Shown: positions 52,888 to 62,068, counted from the first letter of the stretch. The stretch: 64,000 bases of DNA from Bacillus mycoides (GCF_018742245.1 NZ_CP036132.1:3777001-3841000), one strand, 5' to 3'. Numbers and translations are program-made. The notes: generated by a model from the sequence alone, not told the origin.

Positions 52888-53709
52888 TCACCCCTTCATT
52901 TGTTTTACGATTGCTTTTACTAATGCTAAGAAGTTAGCTTTAACACGTTCTGTCGTTTCAATTACTTCATCGTGGTGAAGTGGTTGATCTAAAATACCAG
53001 CTGCCATATTTGAAATACAAGAAATACCAAGTACTTTCATACCCGCATGACGCGCTACAATTACTTCAGGTACAGTTGACATACCAACTGCATCTCCACC
53101 AAGTGTACGAAGCATACGAATTTCAGCAGGTGTTTCATATACAGGACCTGTCATTCCAACATATACACCTTCTTGTACTTTAATATTTAAATCTGCTGCA
53201 ACTTGTTTCGCCATTTCGCGAAGTTCTGGCGTATATGATGTAGACATATCAGGGAAACGTACACCCATTTCAGAATCATTTGGTCCGATTAATGGGTTCG
53301 TACCCATGAAGTTAATGTGGTCTGAAATTAACATAAGATCGCCTGGTTCAAATGATGTATTTACACCACCAGCTGCGTTCGTTACAACAACTGTTTCTAC
53401 ACCTAGTTCTTTCATAACACGAACTGGGAATGTTACTTTTTGCATATCGTATCCTTCGTAGAAATGGAAACGTCCTTGCATTGCTACTACTGTTACACCT
53501 TGAAGTGTACCGAATACAAGTTGACCTGCATGTCCTTCTACAGTTGAAACTGGGAATTCAGGGATTTCACTGTATGGTACTGTTACTGCATTCTCGATTT
53601 CATCTGCTAATACACCTAGTCCAGATCCAAGGATTAGTCCTACTTGTGGTGTCTCTTGAAATTTCTCTTTTAAGTATGAAGCTGATTTTGTAATTAGTTC
53701 ACGATTCAT
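52888..53709 (-). CDS. pupG: Purine-nucleoside phosphorylase
   Basis: A 273-residue trimeric-type (PNP family 2) enzyme acting on guanosine and inosine. [18 protein letters not shown] near residue 25 (phosphate site), [17 protein letters not shown] near 80, and [18 protein letters not shown] near 110 carry the active-site residues; [20 protein letters not shown] near 205 is also conserved. It follows deoB by 12 bases and precedes pdp; together they convert nucleosides to bases and deoxyribose- or ribose-5-phosphate. The symbols punA and deoD2 are also used for this gene. Confidence 0.95.
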   Translation of the reverse strand: MNRELITKSASYLKEKFQETPQVGLILGSGLGVLADEIENAVTVPYSEIPEFPVSTVEGHAGQLVFGTLQGVTVVAMQGRFHFYEGYDMQKVTFPVRVMKELGVETVVVTNAAGGVNTSFEPGDLMLISDHINFMGTNPLIGPNDSEMGVRFPDMSTSYTPELREMAKQVAADLNIKVQEGVYVGMTGPVYETPAEIRMLRTLGGDAVGMSTVPEVIVARHAGMKVLGISCISNMAAGILDQPLHHDEVIETTERVKANFLALVKAIVKQMKG

Positions 53710-53721
53710 CTGTTTATCCCC

Positions 53722-54906
53722 CTATTTCTTTAGCTCGTTTAAGAAGCTTGTTCCATGTTCTGGCATTTTAACATTAAAGTTTTCTGCTACAGTTGCACCA
53801 ATATCAGCAAATGTTTGACGAAGTGATAACTCTTGTCCGCCTTCTTTCATGCTTGGGCTATATGCTAATAACGGTACATATTCACGTGTATGATCAGTAC
53901 CGTAGTGAACTGGATCATTACCGTGGTCTGCTGTAATTAATAATAGATCATCTTCTTTTAGTTTTTCGAATACTTCTGGAAGACGTGCGTCGTATTCTTG
54001 TAGAGCTTCTCCGTACCCTTGTGGGTCACGACGATGACCAAATAAGGCATCAAAGTCAACTAAGTTTAAGAAGCTAATACCTGTAAAGTCCATATTTAAT
54101 GTATCTACAAGCTTGTCCATTCCATCCATATTTGATTTCGTACGAAGTGATTCAGTTACCCCTTCGCCATCATAAATATCAGAAATTTTACCGATAGCAA
54201 TAACATCGTAGTCACTATCTTTTAATTCATTCATTACTGTGCGACCAAATGGTTTTAATGCATAGTCATGACGATTTGGTGTACGTGTGAATTTCCCTGG
54301 TTCTCCAACGAACGGACGAGCGATAACACGTCCTACCATGTACTTCTCATCTAATGTTAGTTCACGGGCAATTTTACAAATTTTATATAACTCATCAAGT
54401 GGCACTACTTCTTCGTGTGCTGCAATTTGTAATACACTATCAGCAGAAGTGTAAACGATTAAAGAGCCTGTTTCCATTTGCTCTTGACCAAGCTCATCAA
54501 GAATTTCTGTTCCAGAAGCTGGCTTATTACCGATAATTTTACGGCCTGTTTTTTCTTCTAATTCATCAAGTAATTCTTTCGGGAATCCTTCAGGGAATAC
54601 TTGGAATGGTGTATCAATGTAAAGGCCCATGATTTCCCAGTGACCTGTCATTGTATCTTTACCTGTAGATTTCTCTTGCATTTTTGTATAATATCCAAGC
54701 GGTTTCTCTACTTTAGAGATTCCTTTCATTTCACGAATATTACCAAGGCCTAATTTCACCATGTTTGGCATGTGTAATCCATTCATATGTTCAGCGATAT
54801 GACCAATTGTATCAGAACCTAAATCACCAAACTGCTCAGCATCTGGTGCTTCACCGATTCCCACAGAGTCCATTACGACTAGGAAAATACGTTTATATTT
54901 ATTCAT
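53722..54906 (-). CDS. deoB: Phosphopentomutase
   Basis: A 394-residue metalloenzyme of the alkaline-phosphatase superfamily interconverting (deoxy)ribose-1- and -5-phosphate. [19 protein letters not shown] near residue 10 holds the metal ligands, [13 protein letters not shown] near 83 the phosphothreonine loop, and [21 protein letters not shown] near 325 (split here by position) further metal ligands. First gene of the nucleoside operon (drm in B. subtilis). A TAGGAGG site precedes the ATG. A 19-base palindrome lies about 185 bases upstream. Confidence 0.96.
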   Translation of the reverse strand: MNKYKRIFLVVMDSVGIGEAPDAEQFGDLGSDTIGHIAEHMNGLHMPNMVKLGLGNIREMKGISKVEKPLGYYTKMQEKSTGKDTMTGHWEIMGLYIDTPFQVFPEGFPKELLDELEEKTGRKIIGNKPASGTEILDELGQEQMETGSLIVYTSADSVLQIAAHEEVVPLDELYKICKIARELTLDEKYMVGRVIARPFVGEPGKFTRTPNRHDYALKPFGRTVMNELKDSDYDVIAIGKISDIYDGEGVTESLRTKSNMDGMDKLVDTLNMDFTGISFLNLVDFDALFGHRRDPQGYGEALQEYDARLPEVFEKLKEDDLLLITADHGNDPVHYGTDHTREYVPLLAYSPSMKEGGQELSLRQTFADIGATVAENFNVKMPEHGTSFLNELKK

Positions 54907-54960
54907 AACTGCAACCTCCTATATGTTCAGTTCTACTTCTTGTAGTATGTTCAAAACGCT

Positions 54961-54986
54961 ATAAAGTGAAACTGTTATCAATGGGA
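54961..54986 (-). repeat. Possible bcr1 remnant upstream of deoB
   Basis: ATAAAGTGAAAC followed by TGTTATCAATGGG matches the first about 25 bases of the bcr1 copies with a few changes; no second end is seen. It could be a truncated copy. The remaining bases of 54907-55264 hold the palindrome at 55090-55108 and no gene I can see. Confidence 0.35.
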
Positions 54987-55089
54987 ATTATCTTTCGTCC
55001 TCATTATTAAACAGTACTGCTTTAAATCATTCTCTAACTTTTTCGTTTTACTTTCAAACGAATCAAAAACATTTCTAGGTTTTTCCAAG

Positions 55090-55108
55090 TCAGATGTCAG
55101 ACATCTGA
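55090..55108. promoter_or_regulatory. 19-base palindromic operator upstream of deoB
   Basis: TCAGATGTC (55090-55098), A, GACATCTGA (55100-55108) is a perfect dyad with a GT-CAG-AC core like FadR-subfamily GntR operators. It precedes the deoB-pupG-pdp operon. No such regulator is encoded nearby. Confidence 0.55.
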
Positions 55109-55264
55109 TATTGATATCATAACATGTTTACGCTTTCTTTTTAATACATTTTCGTAGAATTCTTCATTTTCTTTACCCTTCTATTGTAATCCATTCTGCA
55201 AAGAAGTGCTAATCATTTCATGACTTTTTTCCTAAAATAAAAAGCAGCTCTAAAGAGCTACTTT

Positions 55265-55990
55265 TTATTTTACTTCTACTGTTTCTTCTTTATGTTCATG
55301 TAGTTCACCTTTTCTTACATGAACTTTCACTTTATAAGCACCATTCTCTTTGAAAGTATGTTTACTTTCATACTCCCCTTTATTCCCCTCTTTCGCCGGA
55401 ATAAATTCGTGTTTTTCAACGCCGTCTTTCCAAATCTCAAGTTGTACTTCAGCACCAGATAACGCTTCTTCTTTTTGTTTTAAATGAACTTTCATTGTTG
55501 ACTCAGCATTTGCTTTAATATCTCCAGCCATAAGGTGTATCATCGTATCACTTTTATGATCCCCATGACCTTCTTCTTTTTTCGCATCTTCAACTTTTGC
55601 ATTTCCCACAGCCACTTTTACTTCTGGCATAACATGCATTTCACGTGCATTTGTATGAGCAATAACATGATATACTCCATCCGTTTCGAATGTTTTTTCT
55701 ACAGCATAAACACCTTTTCCTTTATGCTTAGCATTTAACATCTCGTGCTTTTCGTCGCCTGCTTTCCAAATTTCAAACTTTACATCATCAGCATCTGTTA
55801 CTTTTTCTTTTCCTTGTGTAACAAGTGCTTGTACTTCTGTTTTTTCACCTGGTTTAATTTCTTTCGGATTCGTTTGAACTGCTACTTTTACAGCTTCAAG
55901 TTTCTGTTCTTTTTTCGGTTCTTCTTTGTTTGTATTACAGCCAGCCAATGCTAGCATCGCGATAAATAACGTAATAATAAGTTTTTTCAT
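55265..55990 (-). CDS. Lipoprotein with two YtkA/FixH-like domains
   Basis: A 241-residue lipoprotein: signal peptide ending in the lipobox LALAGC (Cys17), then two homologous domains of about 85 residues. The first has KFEIWKAGDEKHEML and GVYHVIAHTNAREMHVMPEV, the second QLEIWKDGVEKHEFIP and GAYKVKVHVRKGELHEHKEE; both show the EIWK.G.EKHE block and a His-containing end. A linker rich in Glu, Lys and His joins them. The fold resembles YtkA/FixH-like domains; histidines and methionines could bind copper, but this is inference. I start at the third ATG (55990), eight bases from AAGGAGG. Confidence 0.75.
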   Translation of the reverse strand: MKKLIITLFIAMLALAGCNTNKEEPKKEQKLEAVKVAVQTNPKEIKPGEKTEVQALVTQGKEKVTDADDVKFEIWKAGDEKHEMLNAKHKGKGVYAVEKTFETDGVYHVIAHTNAREMHVMPEVKVAVGNAKVEDAKKEEGHGDHKSDTMIHLMAGDIKANAESTMKVHLKQKEEALSGAEVQLEIWKDGVEKHEFIPAKEGNKGEYESKHTFKENGAYKVKVHVRKGELHEHKEETVEVK

Positions 55991-56136
55991 CATCATTTCC
56001 TCCTTCATACTTTATTTAGTATAGAGGAAAGACATTGTAATATTCCAGTGTTCTGCTGAAAACAATGTACGAAATGTTTGTGAAGTTTCTGTGAAATGGT
56101 TTGTTCTTCTTAATCTATGAAAAAAGAGTATAGTGA

Positions 56137-57027
56137 CTATGCTCTCGGGTGAAACTGTTTATATACATCTTTTAATCTAGTTTTTGAAACGTGCGTATAA
56201 ATTTGCGTCGTTGAAATATCTGCATGTCCAAGCATTTCTTGTACAGCACGCAAGTCTGCCCCATTTTCTAATAAGTGTGTAGCAAAAGAATGGCGTAACG
56301 TATGCGGTGTAAGCTCTTTTTCAATATTTGCTTCTTTCGCTAATCGTTTTAAAATTTTCCAAAATCCTTGTCTCGATAATCGATTACCATGATGGTTTAA
56401 AAAGAGTGCATCTACTGCTTTTTTACCCATCAATTCTCTTCTTCCTTTTTCAATATACTTTTGAATCGCTTCTGTCGCTAAGCTTCCTAATGGAATAATT
56501 CTTTCTTTATTCCCTTTCCCTATGCAGCGAACAAACCCCATCGTTAAGTGTACATCTTCTAAATTTAATGAAATTAATTCTGAAACACGAAGTCCTGTTG
56601 CATACAACAACTCTAACATTGCCTTATCACGAATCCCAAAAGCACTTGCCGTTTTCGGTGTTTGAAGCAATGCTTCCACTTCGTCGATCGATAATACTTT
56701 TGGTAATTTCCGTTCCCCTTGTGGCGTTTCAATATGTACCGATGGGTCATGCTCCACTGCTCGTTCACGAAGTAAAAATTGATGAAATGAACGAATCGAT
56801 GCAATATGACGCGCCAATGTTTTTGAAGATTTTCCGTTTTCTTTTAAATACTGCAAAAAGTTAACAATATGCAAGCGTGTCACTTCATGAAACGTCTTCG
56901 TTTGTTCTACATTTTGCAAATACTTCACATAGCTTTTCAAATCGCGTTCATAAGATACAACTGTATTTTTCGCTAAACCTTTTTCAACAATCATATAATG
57001 AATAAAATCTTTTAATTGATCTTCCAA
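56137..57027 (-). CDS. xerD: Tyrosine recombinase XerD
   Basis: A 296-residue site-specific recombinase that with XerC resolves chromosome dimers at dif. An N-terminal SAM-like core-binding domain (about 1-85) precedes the catalytic domain, where the Arg-Lys-His-Arg-His-Tyr set is visible: [12 protein letters not shown] near residue 148, [12 protein letters not shown] near 243, [16 protein letters not shown] near 265 with the nucleophile tyrosine. Order fur, yqzK, xerD is conserved with B. subtilis (ripX). The ATG is six bases after yqzK. Confidence 0.95.
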   Translation of the reverse strand: MEDQLKDFIHYMIVEKGLAKNTVVSYERDLKSYVKYLQNVEQTKTFHEVTRLHIVNFLQYLKENGKSSKTLARHIASIRSFHQFLLRERAVEHDPSVHIETPQGERKLPKVLSIDEVEALLQTPKTASAFGIRDKAMLELLYATGLRVSELISLNLEDVHLTMGFVRCIGKGNKERIIPLGSLATEAIQKYIEKGRRELMGKKAVDALFLNHHGNRLSRQGFWKILKRLAKEANIEKELTPHTLRHSFATHLLENGADLRAVQEMLGHADISTTQIYTHVSKTRLKDVYKQFHPRA

Positions 57028-57033
57028 TCTACA

Positions 57034-57264
57034 CTACTCCCCATTTTCATAGAAAAACATCATTCTATTTACGAAAGCATCCTTTTCCGGCTCCTCATTC
57101 CCTGATACTTTTTCTACAGTCTCTTCTTTTGGCTTTTCATAACGATGGTAACTTTCATATTCTTCATTTATCCATAGTATAGCGAAATAAAACAAAATCG
57201 TACAACTTGTAAATAATAAAAATACTTTCATCCCATCAAAAGTTAATTTTAAAGCTCGGCGCAT
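57034..57264 (-). CDS. yqzK: YqzK-family small membrane protein (DUF4227)
   Basis: A 76-residue protein beginning MRRALKLTFDGMKVFLLFTS with one membrane helix (about residues 13-33) and a charged tail (YHRYEKPKEETVEKVSGNEE). It fits the small YqzK family located between fur and xerD in Bacillus. I start at ATG 57264 behind GGAGGAA; an in-frame ATG at 57306 lacks a site. The role is unknown. Confidence 0.75.
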   Translation of the reverse strand: MRRALKLTFDGMKVFLLFTSCTILFYFAILWINEEYESYHRYEKPKEETVEKVSGNEEPEKDAFVNRMMFFYENGE

Positions 57265-57336
57265 TGTAAATTCCTCCAAAATATAAGTTATTACAACATA
57301 TGCCAAGCTTTCACCAATTTATACCTTATTCAAATA

Positions 57337-57376
57337 AAAAACCTTTTCCTAGTTAAATAGGAAAAGGTTATTTTTC
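57337..57376. terminator. Terminator after fur
   Basis: AACCTTTTCCTA pairs with TAGGAAAAGGTT, with A- and T-rich flanks; it lies just beyond the fur stop on the minus strand. Confidence 0.85.
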
Positions 57377-57823
57377 ATCCGTTTCATTTTCTTGACAATT
57401 TTTACAAATCCCATGGAATGTTAAACGATGATCTTTCACCTTAAAGCTCCAGTCTCGTTCCACTTTATTCTCCACTTCACCAAGTAAATCTTCTTGTATT
57501 TCTTGTACAGCACCGCATTGTGTACAGATTAAATGATGATGGAAACGCTGTGCACCTTCTTGGCGTAAGTCATAACGCGAAACACCGTCTCCAAAGTTAA
57601 TCTTATCGACAACTTTCAACTCAGACAATAACTCTAAAGTTCGATAAACGGTTGCTAATCCGATCTCTGGCGACTTTTCTTTTACAAGGAGGTATACATC
57701 TTCTGCGCTTAAATGATCTTCTTCATTTTCTAGCAGCACACGAACTGTTGCTTCACGTTGTGGTGTCAATTTATAGCTCGCTGCATGTAATTGCTTCTTA
57801 ATTCGTTCAATTCTTTCTTCCAT
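57368..57823 (-). CDS. fur: Ferric uptake regulator Fur
   Basis: A 151-residue iron-responsive repressor. The N-terminal winged helix contains KLTPQREATVRVLLENEEDH and IGLATVYRTLELLSELKVVD near residue 55; HHHLICTQCGAVQEI near 95 and CKNCQENE at the C-terminus carry the two CxxC zinc sites. It could belong to the PerR/Zur paralogs, but the synteny with xerD and the Fur-type box upstream favour Fur. It represses siderophore and iron-uptake genes when iron is plentiful. Confidence 0.92.
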   Translation of the reverse strand: MEERIERIKKQLHAASYKLTPQREATVRVLLENEEDHLSAEDVYLLVKEKSPEIGLATVYRTLELLSELKVVDKINFGDGVSRYDLRQEGAQRFHHHLICTQCGAVQEIQEDLLGEVENKVERDWSFKVKDHRLTFHGICKNCQENETDEK

Positions 57824-57906
57824 TCGGTACTACTCCCTCCTCGCCACTCTTACACCATTATATCAGAAGAAGGGCTCCTGTCAAAAGAAAAATAATAAAA
57901 ACAAAT

Positions 57907-57921
57907 TGATAATTATTCTCA
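57907..57921 (-). promoter_or_regulatory. Fur box upstream of fur
   Basis: TGATAAT (57907-57913), T, ATTCTCA (57915-57921) matches the 7-1-7 Fur consensus TGATAATNATTATCA with one mismatch. It is about 84 bases before the fur ATG, suggesting autoregulation. Confidence 0.7.
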
Positions 57922-57929
57922 AAAAGTAT

Positions 57930-58577
57930 TTATTGTTTATTAATAGCCTCCACAACTTCTTTCATTAAAACTGGTGATGCATACGCTTCGACACTGGAAG
58001 CAATAGCTAATACCGCTCCAATCACGAGAAAAAAGCATGTATAGCGAATTAATAACGGCAATAGTGGCTCAGTTATTTTCCGGATAAATTGATGCCTAAT
58101 CATTCTCAAGGAAAAGCTTGCAGCAATTGTTGTCATAACGAGAAATACAGGAATTATAATTAAATTTTGTGGCAATACAGATACAAATGCTAATAATAGT
58201 CCATTCCATCCGTGCTGACTTACTAAAAAACCTACTGTAAATCCAACAACTACCCCTTTTAAAAATAGTAAGATAAAAATGAGTGGCAACCCAATAATTG
58301 AAATCCCCAAAATCCAAATAAAGCCGATATATTTTAATTGCGAAAAGTAACTTTCTCGAAACATTTCGCCCGCGACAGCAAATTCTCCTTTAGAAACTTG
58401 TCCAAAAAAACGCTGTAAATAAAATGATAAATCTTGCTTTTGGTTTATTTGTAAACTATTCACAAGAATCGCTCCAAATATTACTCCCATCAGTAATAAA
58501 ACCGCATTAAATATATATAGTGAAGAATTTTCCTGTATGTGAGACATTACACGGTCTTGCCACGTTTTTCGCCACAT
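57930..58577 (-). CDS. spoIIM: Stage II sporulation protein M
   Basis: A 215-residue membrane protein with five or so helices, beginning MWRKTWQDRVMSHIQENSSL. It matches SpoIIM, a component of the SpoIIDMP complex that degrades peptidoglycan at the septum during engulfment; it anchors SpoIID and SpoIIP in the mother-cell membrane. The position before fur is conserved. GGGAGGAAAA precedes the ATG. It is normally transcribed by sigma-E; I did not find a convincing promoter by eye. Confidence 0.93.
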   Translation of the reverse strand: MWRKTWQDRVMSHIQENSSLYIFNAVLLLMGVIFGAILVNSLQINQKQDLSFYLQRFFGQVSKGEFAVAGEMFRESYFSQLKYIGFIWILGISIIGLPLIFILLFLKGVVVGFTVGFLVSQHGWNGLLLAFVSVLPQNLIIIPVFLVMTTIAASFSLRMIRHQFIRKITEPLLPLLIRYTCFFLVIGAVLAIASSVEAYASPVLMKEVVEAINKQ

Positions 58578-58703
58578 TTTCCTTCCCTCCGTTCACACTC
58601 TTACTAAAAATGTATGAAAGAAAGAAAAAAAGTATGACGAATTAACATTGAAATTCCGCTCTACTTTGCTAAACTAAAAAGTAGAGAATAGGAGGGATTT
58701 CTC

Positions 58704-59255
58704 TTGAAACCATTATTATTAGATTTTCCAACATTATTTCAAACTGAGCGCTTGCAAGTACGTAAGCCGTTTCCAGGTGATGGCACAGAAGTATATGAAG
58801 CAATCCAAGCTTCTCTAGAAGACTTATTACCATGGATGCCAATTACAGCTGAAACAGAAGAACGTGCTGAAGAAATTGTTCGCGAAGCTCACGGACAGTT
58901 TTTACTTCGTGAAACACTTGATTTCCACTTATACGATAAAGTATCTGGTACATTCATCGGAGCTATTACTCTCAAACCTGAAAACTGGGATATTCCAAAG
59001 TTTTCACTTCACTTCTGGCTACATAGCGCTTATACAAAGCATGGCTATATGACAGAAGCCATTAAAGGTGCGATTCAATTTGCATTTGATAAACTAGGTG
59101 CTAGAAGAATTGAAATTCGTACTGATGCAACAAATATAAACGCATGTAACTTAGCAGAACGTCTAGAATTTATTTTAGAAGGTACAATGGAAAATGATTT
59201 CCTAGCACCCGATGGCAGCTTACGCGATGCACGTGTATATGCAAAAATCAACTAA
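58704..59255 (+). CDS. GNAT acetyltransferase, RimJ/RimL type
   Basis: A 183-residue N-acetyltransferase. FQTERLQVRKPFPGDGTEVY near residue 12, LHFWLHSAYTKHGYMTEAIK near 100 (acetyl-CoA loop) and ARRIEIRTDATNINACNLAE near 135 are typical of the RimJ/RimL ribosomal-protein acetyltransferase group. The natural substrate is unknown; such genes are often annotated as ribosomal-protein or aminoglycoside-like acetyltransferases. TAGGAGGGA precedes the ATG. It converges with nudF on a shared terminator. Confidence 0.85.
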   Translation: MKPLLLDFPTLFQTERLQVRKPFPGDGTEVYEAIQASLEDLLPWMPITAETEERAEEIVREAHGQFLLRETLDFHLYDKVSGTFIGAITLKPENWDIPKFSLHFWLHSAYTKHGYMTEAIKGAIQFAFDKLGARRIEIRTDATNINACNLAERLEFILEGTMENDFLAPDGSLRDARVYAKIN

Positions 59256-59285
59256 AAACACTCGCCTTAGGCGAGTGTTTATTTT
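59256..59285. terminator. Bidirectional terminator
   Basis: AAACACTCGCC (59256-59266) pairs with GGCGAGTGTTT (59270-59280), with T-rich sequence after it; it overlaps the nudF stop. Confidence 0.85.
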
Positions 59286-59818
59286 TGTAATTGTAAATAT
59301 TGTACTGCAAACATCGTCTTAGCATCATGTATGCGAAGGTCTTTCATAAGATCAATCGCTTCTTCTAATGACACTTCCATTAATTCCACAAATTCATCTT
59401 CATCTAAAGCTGCTTTATTTTCTTTTTGTTTTAATCCTGTCGCTTTATATACATATAAAATCTCATCTGCAAAACCAGGTGATGTATAGAAAGATGTAAT
59501 AAGCTCCATATTTTCACATACATATCCTGTTTCTTCTTCTAATTCACGAACTGCTGTTACCTCTGGCTTTTCCCCAGGTTCTAACTTCCCAGCAGGAATT
59601 TCCACAATTGCCTTTTCGAGTGCTTTACGATACTGCTCAACGAGTACAATTTTCCCCTCATCAGTAATAGCAATAATAGCAACTGCCCCAGGGTGATTTA
59701 CGATTTCACGTTTACTCATTTCTCCATTTGGTAATACTACATCATCAACACGAACTTTTATAACTCTACCATCAAAAATCGGTTCAGTTTTTACTGTTCT
59801 TTCTGCAAGATTACTCAT
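59279..59818 (-). CDS. nudF: ADP-ribose pyrophosphatase (Nudix)
   Basis: A 179-residue Nudix hydrolase. The Nudix box GKLEPGEKPEVTAVRELEEE (residues about 77-96) then TGYV fits GX5EX7REUXEEXGU completely, and SFYTSPGFADEILYVYKA near 110 is typical of ADP-ribose pyrophosphatases. It hydrolyses ADP-ribose to AMP and ribose-5-phosphate. GGGAGATGAAG precedes the ATG. It faces mciZ across a short region with a sigma-E-like promoter. Confidence 0.92.
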   Translation of the reverse strand: MSNLAERTVKTEPIFDGRVIKVRVDDVVLPNGEMSKREIVNHPGAVAIIAITDEGKIVLVEQYRKALEKAIVEIPAGKLEPGEKPEVTAVRELEEETGYVCENMELITSFYTSPGFADEILYVYKATGLKQKENKAALDEDEFVELMEVSLEEAIDLMKDLRIHDAKTMFAVQYLQLQK

Positions 59819-59838
59819 ACTACTTCATCTCCCTGTTC

Positions 59839-59864
59839 TATTTCCTAATCGTTCTTCATACATT
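59839..59864 (+). promoter_or_regulatory. Sigma-E-type promoter of mciZ
   Basis: A TATTT -35 candidate (59839-59843) and CATACATT (59857-59864) about 13 bases downstream resemble sigma-E elements; mciZ is sigma-E dependent in B. subtilis. Confidence 0.45.
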
Positions 59865-59892
59865 TTACCACATTGAAAGGAGCGTGATAGAA

Positions 59893-60021
59893 ATGAAAGT
59901 TTACATTTTACCAAATCGCGTCACTTTAGTCGGCAAAGCATGGCAAATTCGTCATAAGCTAAAACAATATGGAAAAGAGTATACAACTGTACAAGAGTGG
60001 ATTACAGCAAATAAAAAGTAA
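59893..60021 (+). CDS. mciZ: MciZ, mother-cell inhibitor of FtsZ
   Basis: A 42-residue peptide, MKVYILPNRVTLVGKAWQIR then HKLKQYGKEYTTVQEWITANKK. It aligns along its whole length with the 40-residue B. subtilis MciZ, including the LVGKAW.IR.KLK.YG block that caps FtsZ filaments and blocks division in the mother cell during sporulation. AAAGGAG precedes the ATG, and a sigma-E-type -10 lies upstream. The location next to nudF and an aldo/keto reductase is as in B. subtilis. Confidence 0.85.
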   Translation: MKVYILPNRVTLVGKAWQIRHKLKQYGKEYTTVQEWITANKK

Positions 60022-60074
60022 ACGTTTGTCAACCTCCTTCCCCTTTCGTACAATAAAGATAAGGAGGTTGACCT

Positions 60075-60989
60075 ATGAAAAAACGTCAATTAGGAAACTC
60101 AGATTTATATGTTACGGAAATCGGATTTGGCTGTATGTCTCTCGGTACATCTGAGACTGAAGCTATGCGTATTATCGATGAAGCAATCGATTTAGGAATT
60201 AACTTTTTTGATACAGCGGACTTATACGATTATGGATTAAATGAAGAATTTGTTGGAAAAGCTCTGAAAGGAAAACGTGACCAAATTGTTCTTACAACAA
60301 AGGTTGGGAATCGATGGACAGAAGAAAAAAACGGCTGGTCTTGGGATCCTTCTAAAGCTTATATAAAGGCCGAAGTAAAAGAGAGTTTACGTAGACTTCA
60401 AACAGATTATATTGATTTATATCAACTGCATGGCGGGACGACTGCAGATGCTATAGATGAAACAATTGAAGCCTTTGAAGAATTGAAAAAAGAAGGTATT
60501 ATTCGTCATTATGGTATCTCTTCTATACGTCCAAATGTCATTCGTGAGTATGCAAAACGTTCAAATATCGTTAGTGTATTAATGGAATACAGCCTTTTAA
60601 ATCGTCGTCCTGAAGAATGGTTCCCACTGCTTAATGAACATCAAATTAGTGTCATCGCACGCGGACCACTTGCGAAAGGCATTTTAACTAACAACAATGC
60701 AAGCAAGATAGAAAGAGTAAAGGAAAAAGATTACCTCTCCTATTCTTATGATGAATTACATACAACACTCGCGGGTGTAAAAGAAATTATAGGAGAAAAA
60801 TCTTTAACTGGATCGGCCATTCAATACTGCTTACATAATAAAGCTGTTGCATCTGTTATACCTGGTGCAAGCTCTATTCAACAGTTGCAAGCAAATGTAC
60901 ATGCTGGGGAACAAACGTCGTTAACAAAAGAAGAATATACACAACTTCAGCAAATTGTTAAATTTGATACATATACATTACATCGTTAA
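60075..60989 (+). CDS. yqkF: Aldo/keto reductase (YqkF type)
   Basis: A 304-residue NADPH-dependent oxidoreductase with the (beta/alpha)8 fold. FFDTADLYDYGLNE near residue 53 holds the catalytic Asp and Tyr, VLTTKVGNRW near 78 the Lys, and YQLHGGTTADAIDE near 117 the His, so the tetrad is complete. It is closest to B. subtilis YqkF by context. Substrate unknown. AAGGAGG precedes the ATG. A long hairpin follows near 61028-61083. Confidence 0.82.
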   Translation: MKKRQLGNSDLYVTEIGFGCMSLGTSETEAMRIIDEAIDLGINFFDTADLYDYGLNEEFVGKALKGKRDQIVLTTKVGNRWTEEKNGWSWDPSKAYIKAEVKESLRRLQTDYIDLYQLHGGTTADAIDETIEAFEELKKEGIIRHYGISSIRPNVIREYAKRSNIVSVLMEYSLLNRRPEEWFPLLNEHQISVIARGPLAKGILTNNNASKIERVKEKDYLSYSYDELHTTLAGVKEIIGEKSLTGSAIQYCLHNKAVASVIPGASSIQQLQANVHAGEQTSLTKEEYTQLQQIVKFDTYTLHR

Positions 60990-61231
60990 AAAAACGTTAC
61001 CGTACAGGTCATAGCCATCAAGTTAAAAAAGAAGGTGTCCCAAAAGCTTATTAAAAATGACCTTTTGGAGACACCTTCTTTGTATTGATCTTTATATGGA
61101 TCAGAAGTTGTTTCATGAACTAATTTAACGTTATGTTTATCTACCGAGAATAAACGACTATTATTTTGAACTAAAATTAATTGATTTGTAGCGTTCGGGC
61201 AACTTTCCCACCACTTTCTATAACCGTACAA
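60986..61231 (-). pseudogene. Possible decayed coding fragment
   Basis: A minus-strand frame of about 80 codons includes VQNNSRLFSVDKHNVKLVHE and TTSDPYKDQYKEG, which look protein-like, but it starts with TTG inside the region just after the aldo/keto reductase stop, has no ribosome binding site, and runs into the hairpin at 61028-61083. A different frame just upstream (MIRYKNAICTVIESGGKVAR) also looks protein-like and stops early, suggesting one frameshifted gene. Likely non-functional. Confidence 0.3.
61028..61083. terminator. Long hairpin, terminator or MITE-like fold-back
   Basis: GAAGGTGTC.CCAAAAG pairs with CTTTTGG.GACACCTTC over about 16 base pairs with an 14-base loop, bounded by A-rich and TTTG ends. 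It probably ends yqkF transcription. The GTGTCCCAAAAG sequence recalls ends of some IS elements. Confidence 0.5.
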
Positions 61232-61240
61232 ATAGCATTT

Positions 61241-62068
61241 TTATAACGTATCATATTTATCAGGATTCGTTCCTACATGTAAATTACGATTTAACGTATT
61301 AATTTGATCCATCTCTTCTTCAGTTAATGAGAAATCAAAAATAGTAAAGTTCTCTTTAATACGAGATGGCGTAACAGATTTAGGAATAGTCACAATCCCA
61401 CTTTGAATATCCCACCTTAATATAACTTGTGCAGGTGACTTTTCATATTTTTTAGAAATAGCCTGAATAATTGGATGCTGGAATACTTCGCCGCCTCTCA
61501 TTAAAGGACTCCATGCTTCCATTTGAATTTGCTCACCTTGACAGAAATCACGCAATTCAAATTGCGCTAGCATTGGATGAAGTTCAACTTGGTTTACCAT
61601 CGGCTTCACTTTACAATTTGGCAATAACAGTTCTAAATGATGTTTATGAAAATTAGAAACACCAATGGCACGCACTTTACCTTCTTCATATAGCTTTTCT
61701 AGAGCACGGTACGTATCAACATACTTCCCTCTTATCGGCCAATGGATTAAATATAAATCTACATAGTCCATTTGTAATTTCTTTAAACTTTTTTCAAACG
61801 CCTCGAGCGTCTCCTCGTACCCTTGATCGTCGTTCCAAACTTTTGTTGTAATAAATAAGTCTTCTCGCGAGATTCCAGATTCACGAACCGCTTCTCCGAC
61901 ACCGCTTTCATTTTCATATACAGTTGCTGTATCAATCGAACGGTATCCAAATTCTAATGCTGTTTTTACTGCTTGTTTAACTTCGTTGCCTTCTTTCGCT
62001 TTATAAACGCCTAGACCAATCATCGGCATTTTCACACCATTATGAAGTGTAGTTGTTGGAATATGCAC
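61241..62068 (-). CDS. Aldo/keto reductase (YtbE/YvgN type)
   Basis: A 275-residue NADPH reductase of the AKR5 type. TTTLHNGVKMPMIGLGVYKA starts the fold, IDTATVYENESGVG near residue 46 holds Asp and Tyr, FITTKVWNDDQG near 74 the Lys and YLIHWPIRGKYVD near 106 the His; TIPKSVTPSRIKEN near 235 binds the cofactor phosphate. Likely reduces methylglyoxal or related aldehydes. I start at GTG 62068 behind AAAGGGAGA; the upstream frame to 62143 is not typical of the family. Confidence 0.85.
   Translation of the reverse strand: MHIPTTTLHNGVKMPMIGLGVYKAKEGNEVKQAVKTALEFGYRSIDTATVYENESGVGEAVRESGISREDLFITTKVWNDDQGYEETLEAFEKSLKKLQMDYVDLYLIHWPIRGKYVDTYRALEKLYEEGKVRAIGVSNFHKHHLELLLPNCKVKPMVNQVELHPMLAQFELRDFCQGEQIQMEAWSPLMRGGEVFQHPIIQAISKKYEKSPAQVILRWDIQSGIVTIPKSVTPSRIKENFTIFDFSLTEEEMDQINTLNRNLHVGTNPDKYDTL

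Noticed and set aside
61028..61083. Insertion-sequence end or MITE
   Set aside because: Only the hairpin is seen; no transposase, target duplication or second copy in the window, so I list it mainly as a terminator.
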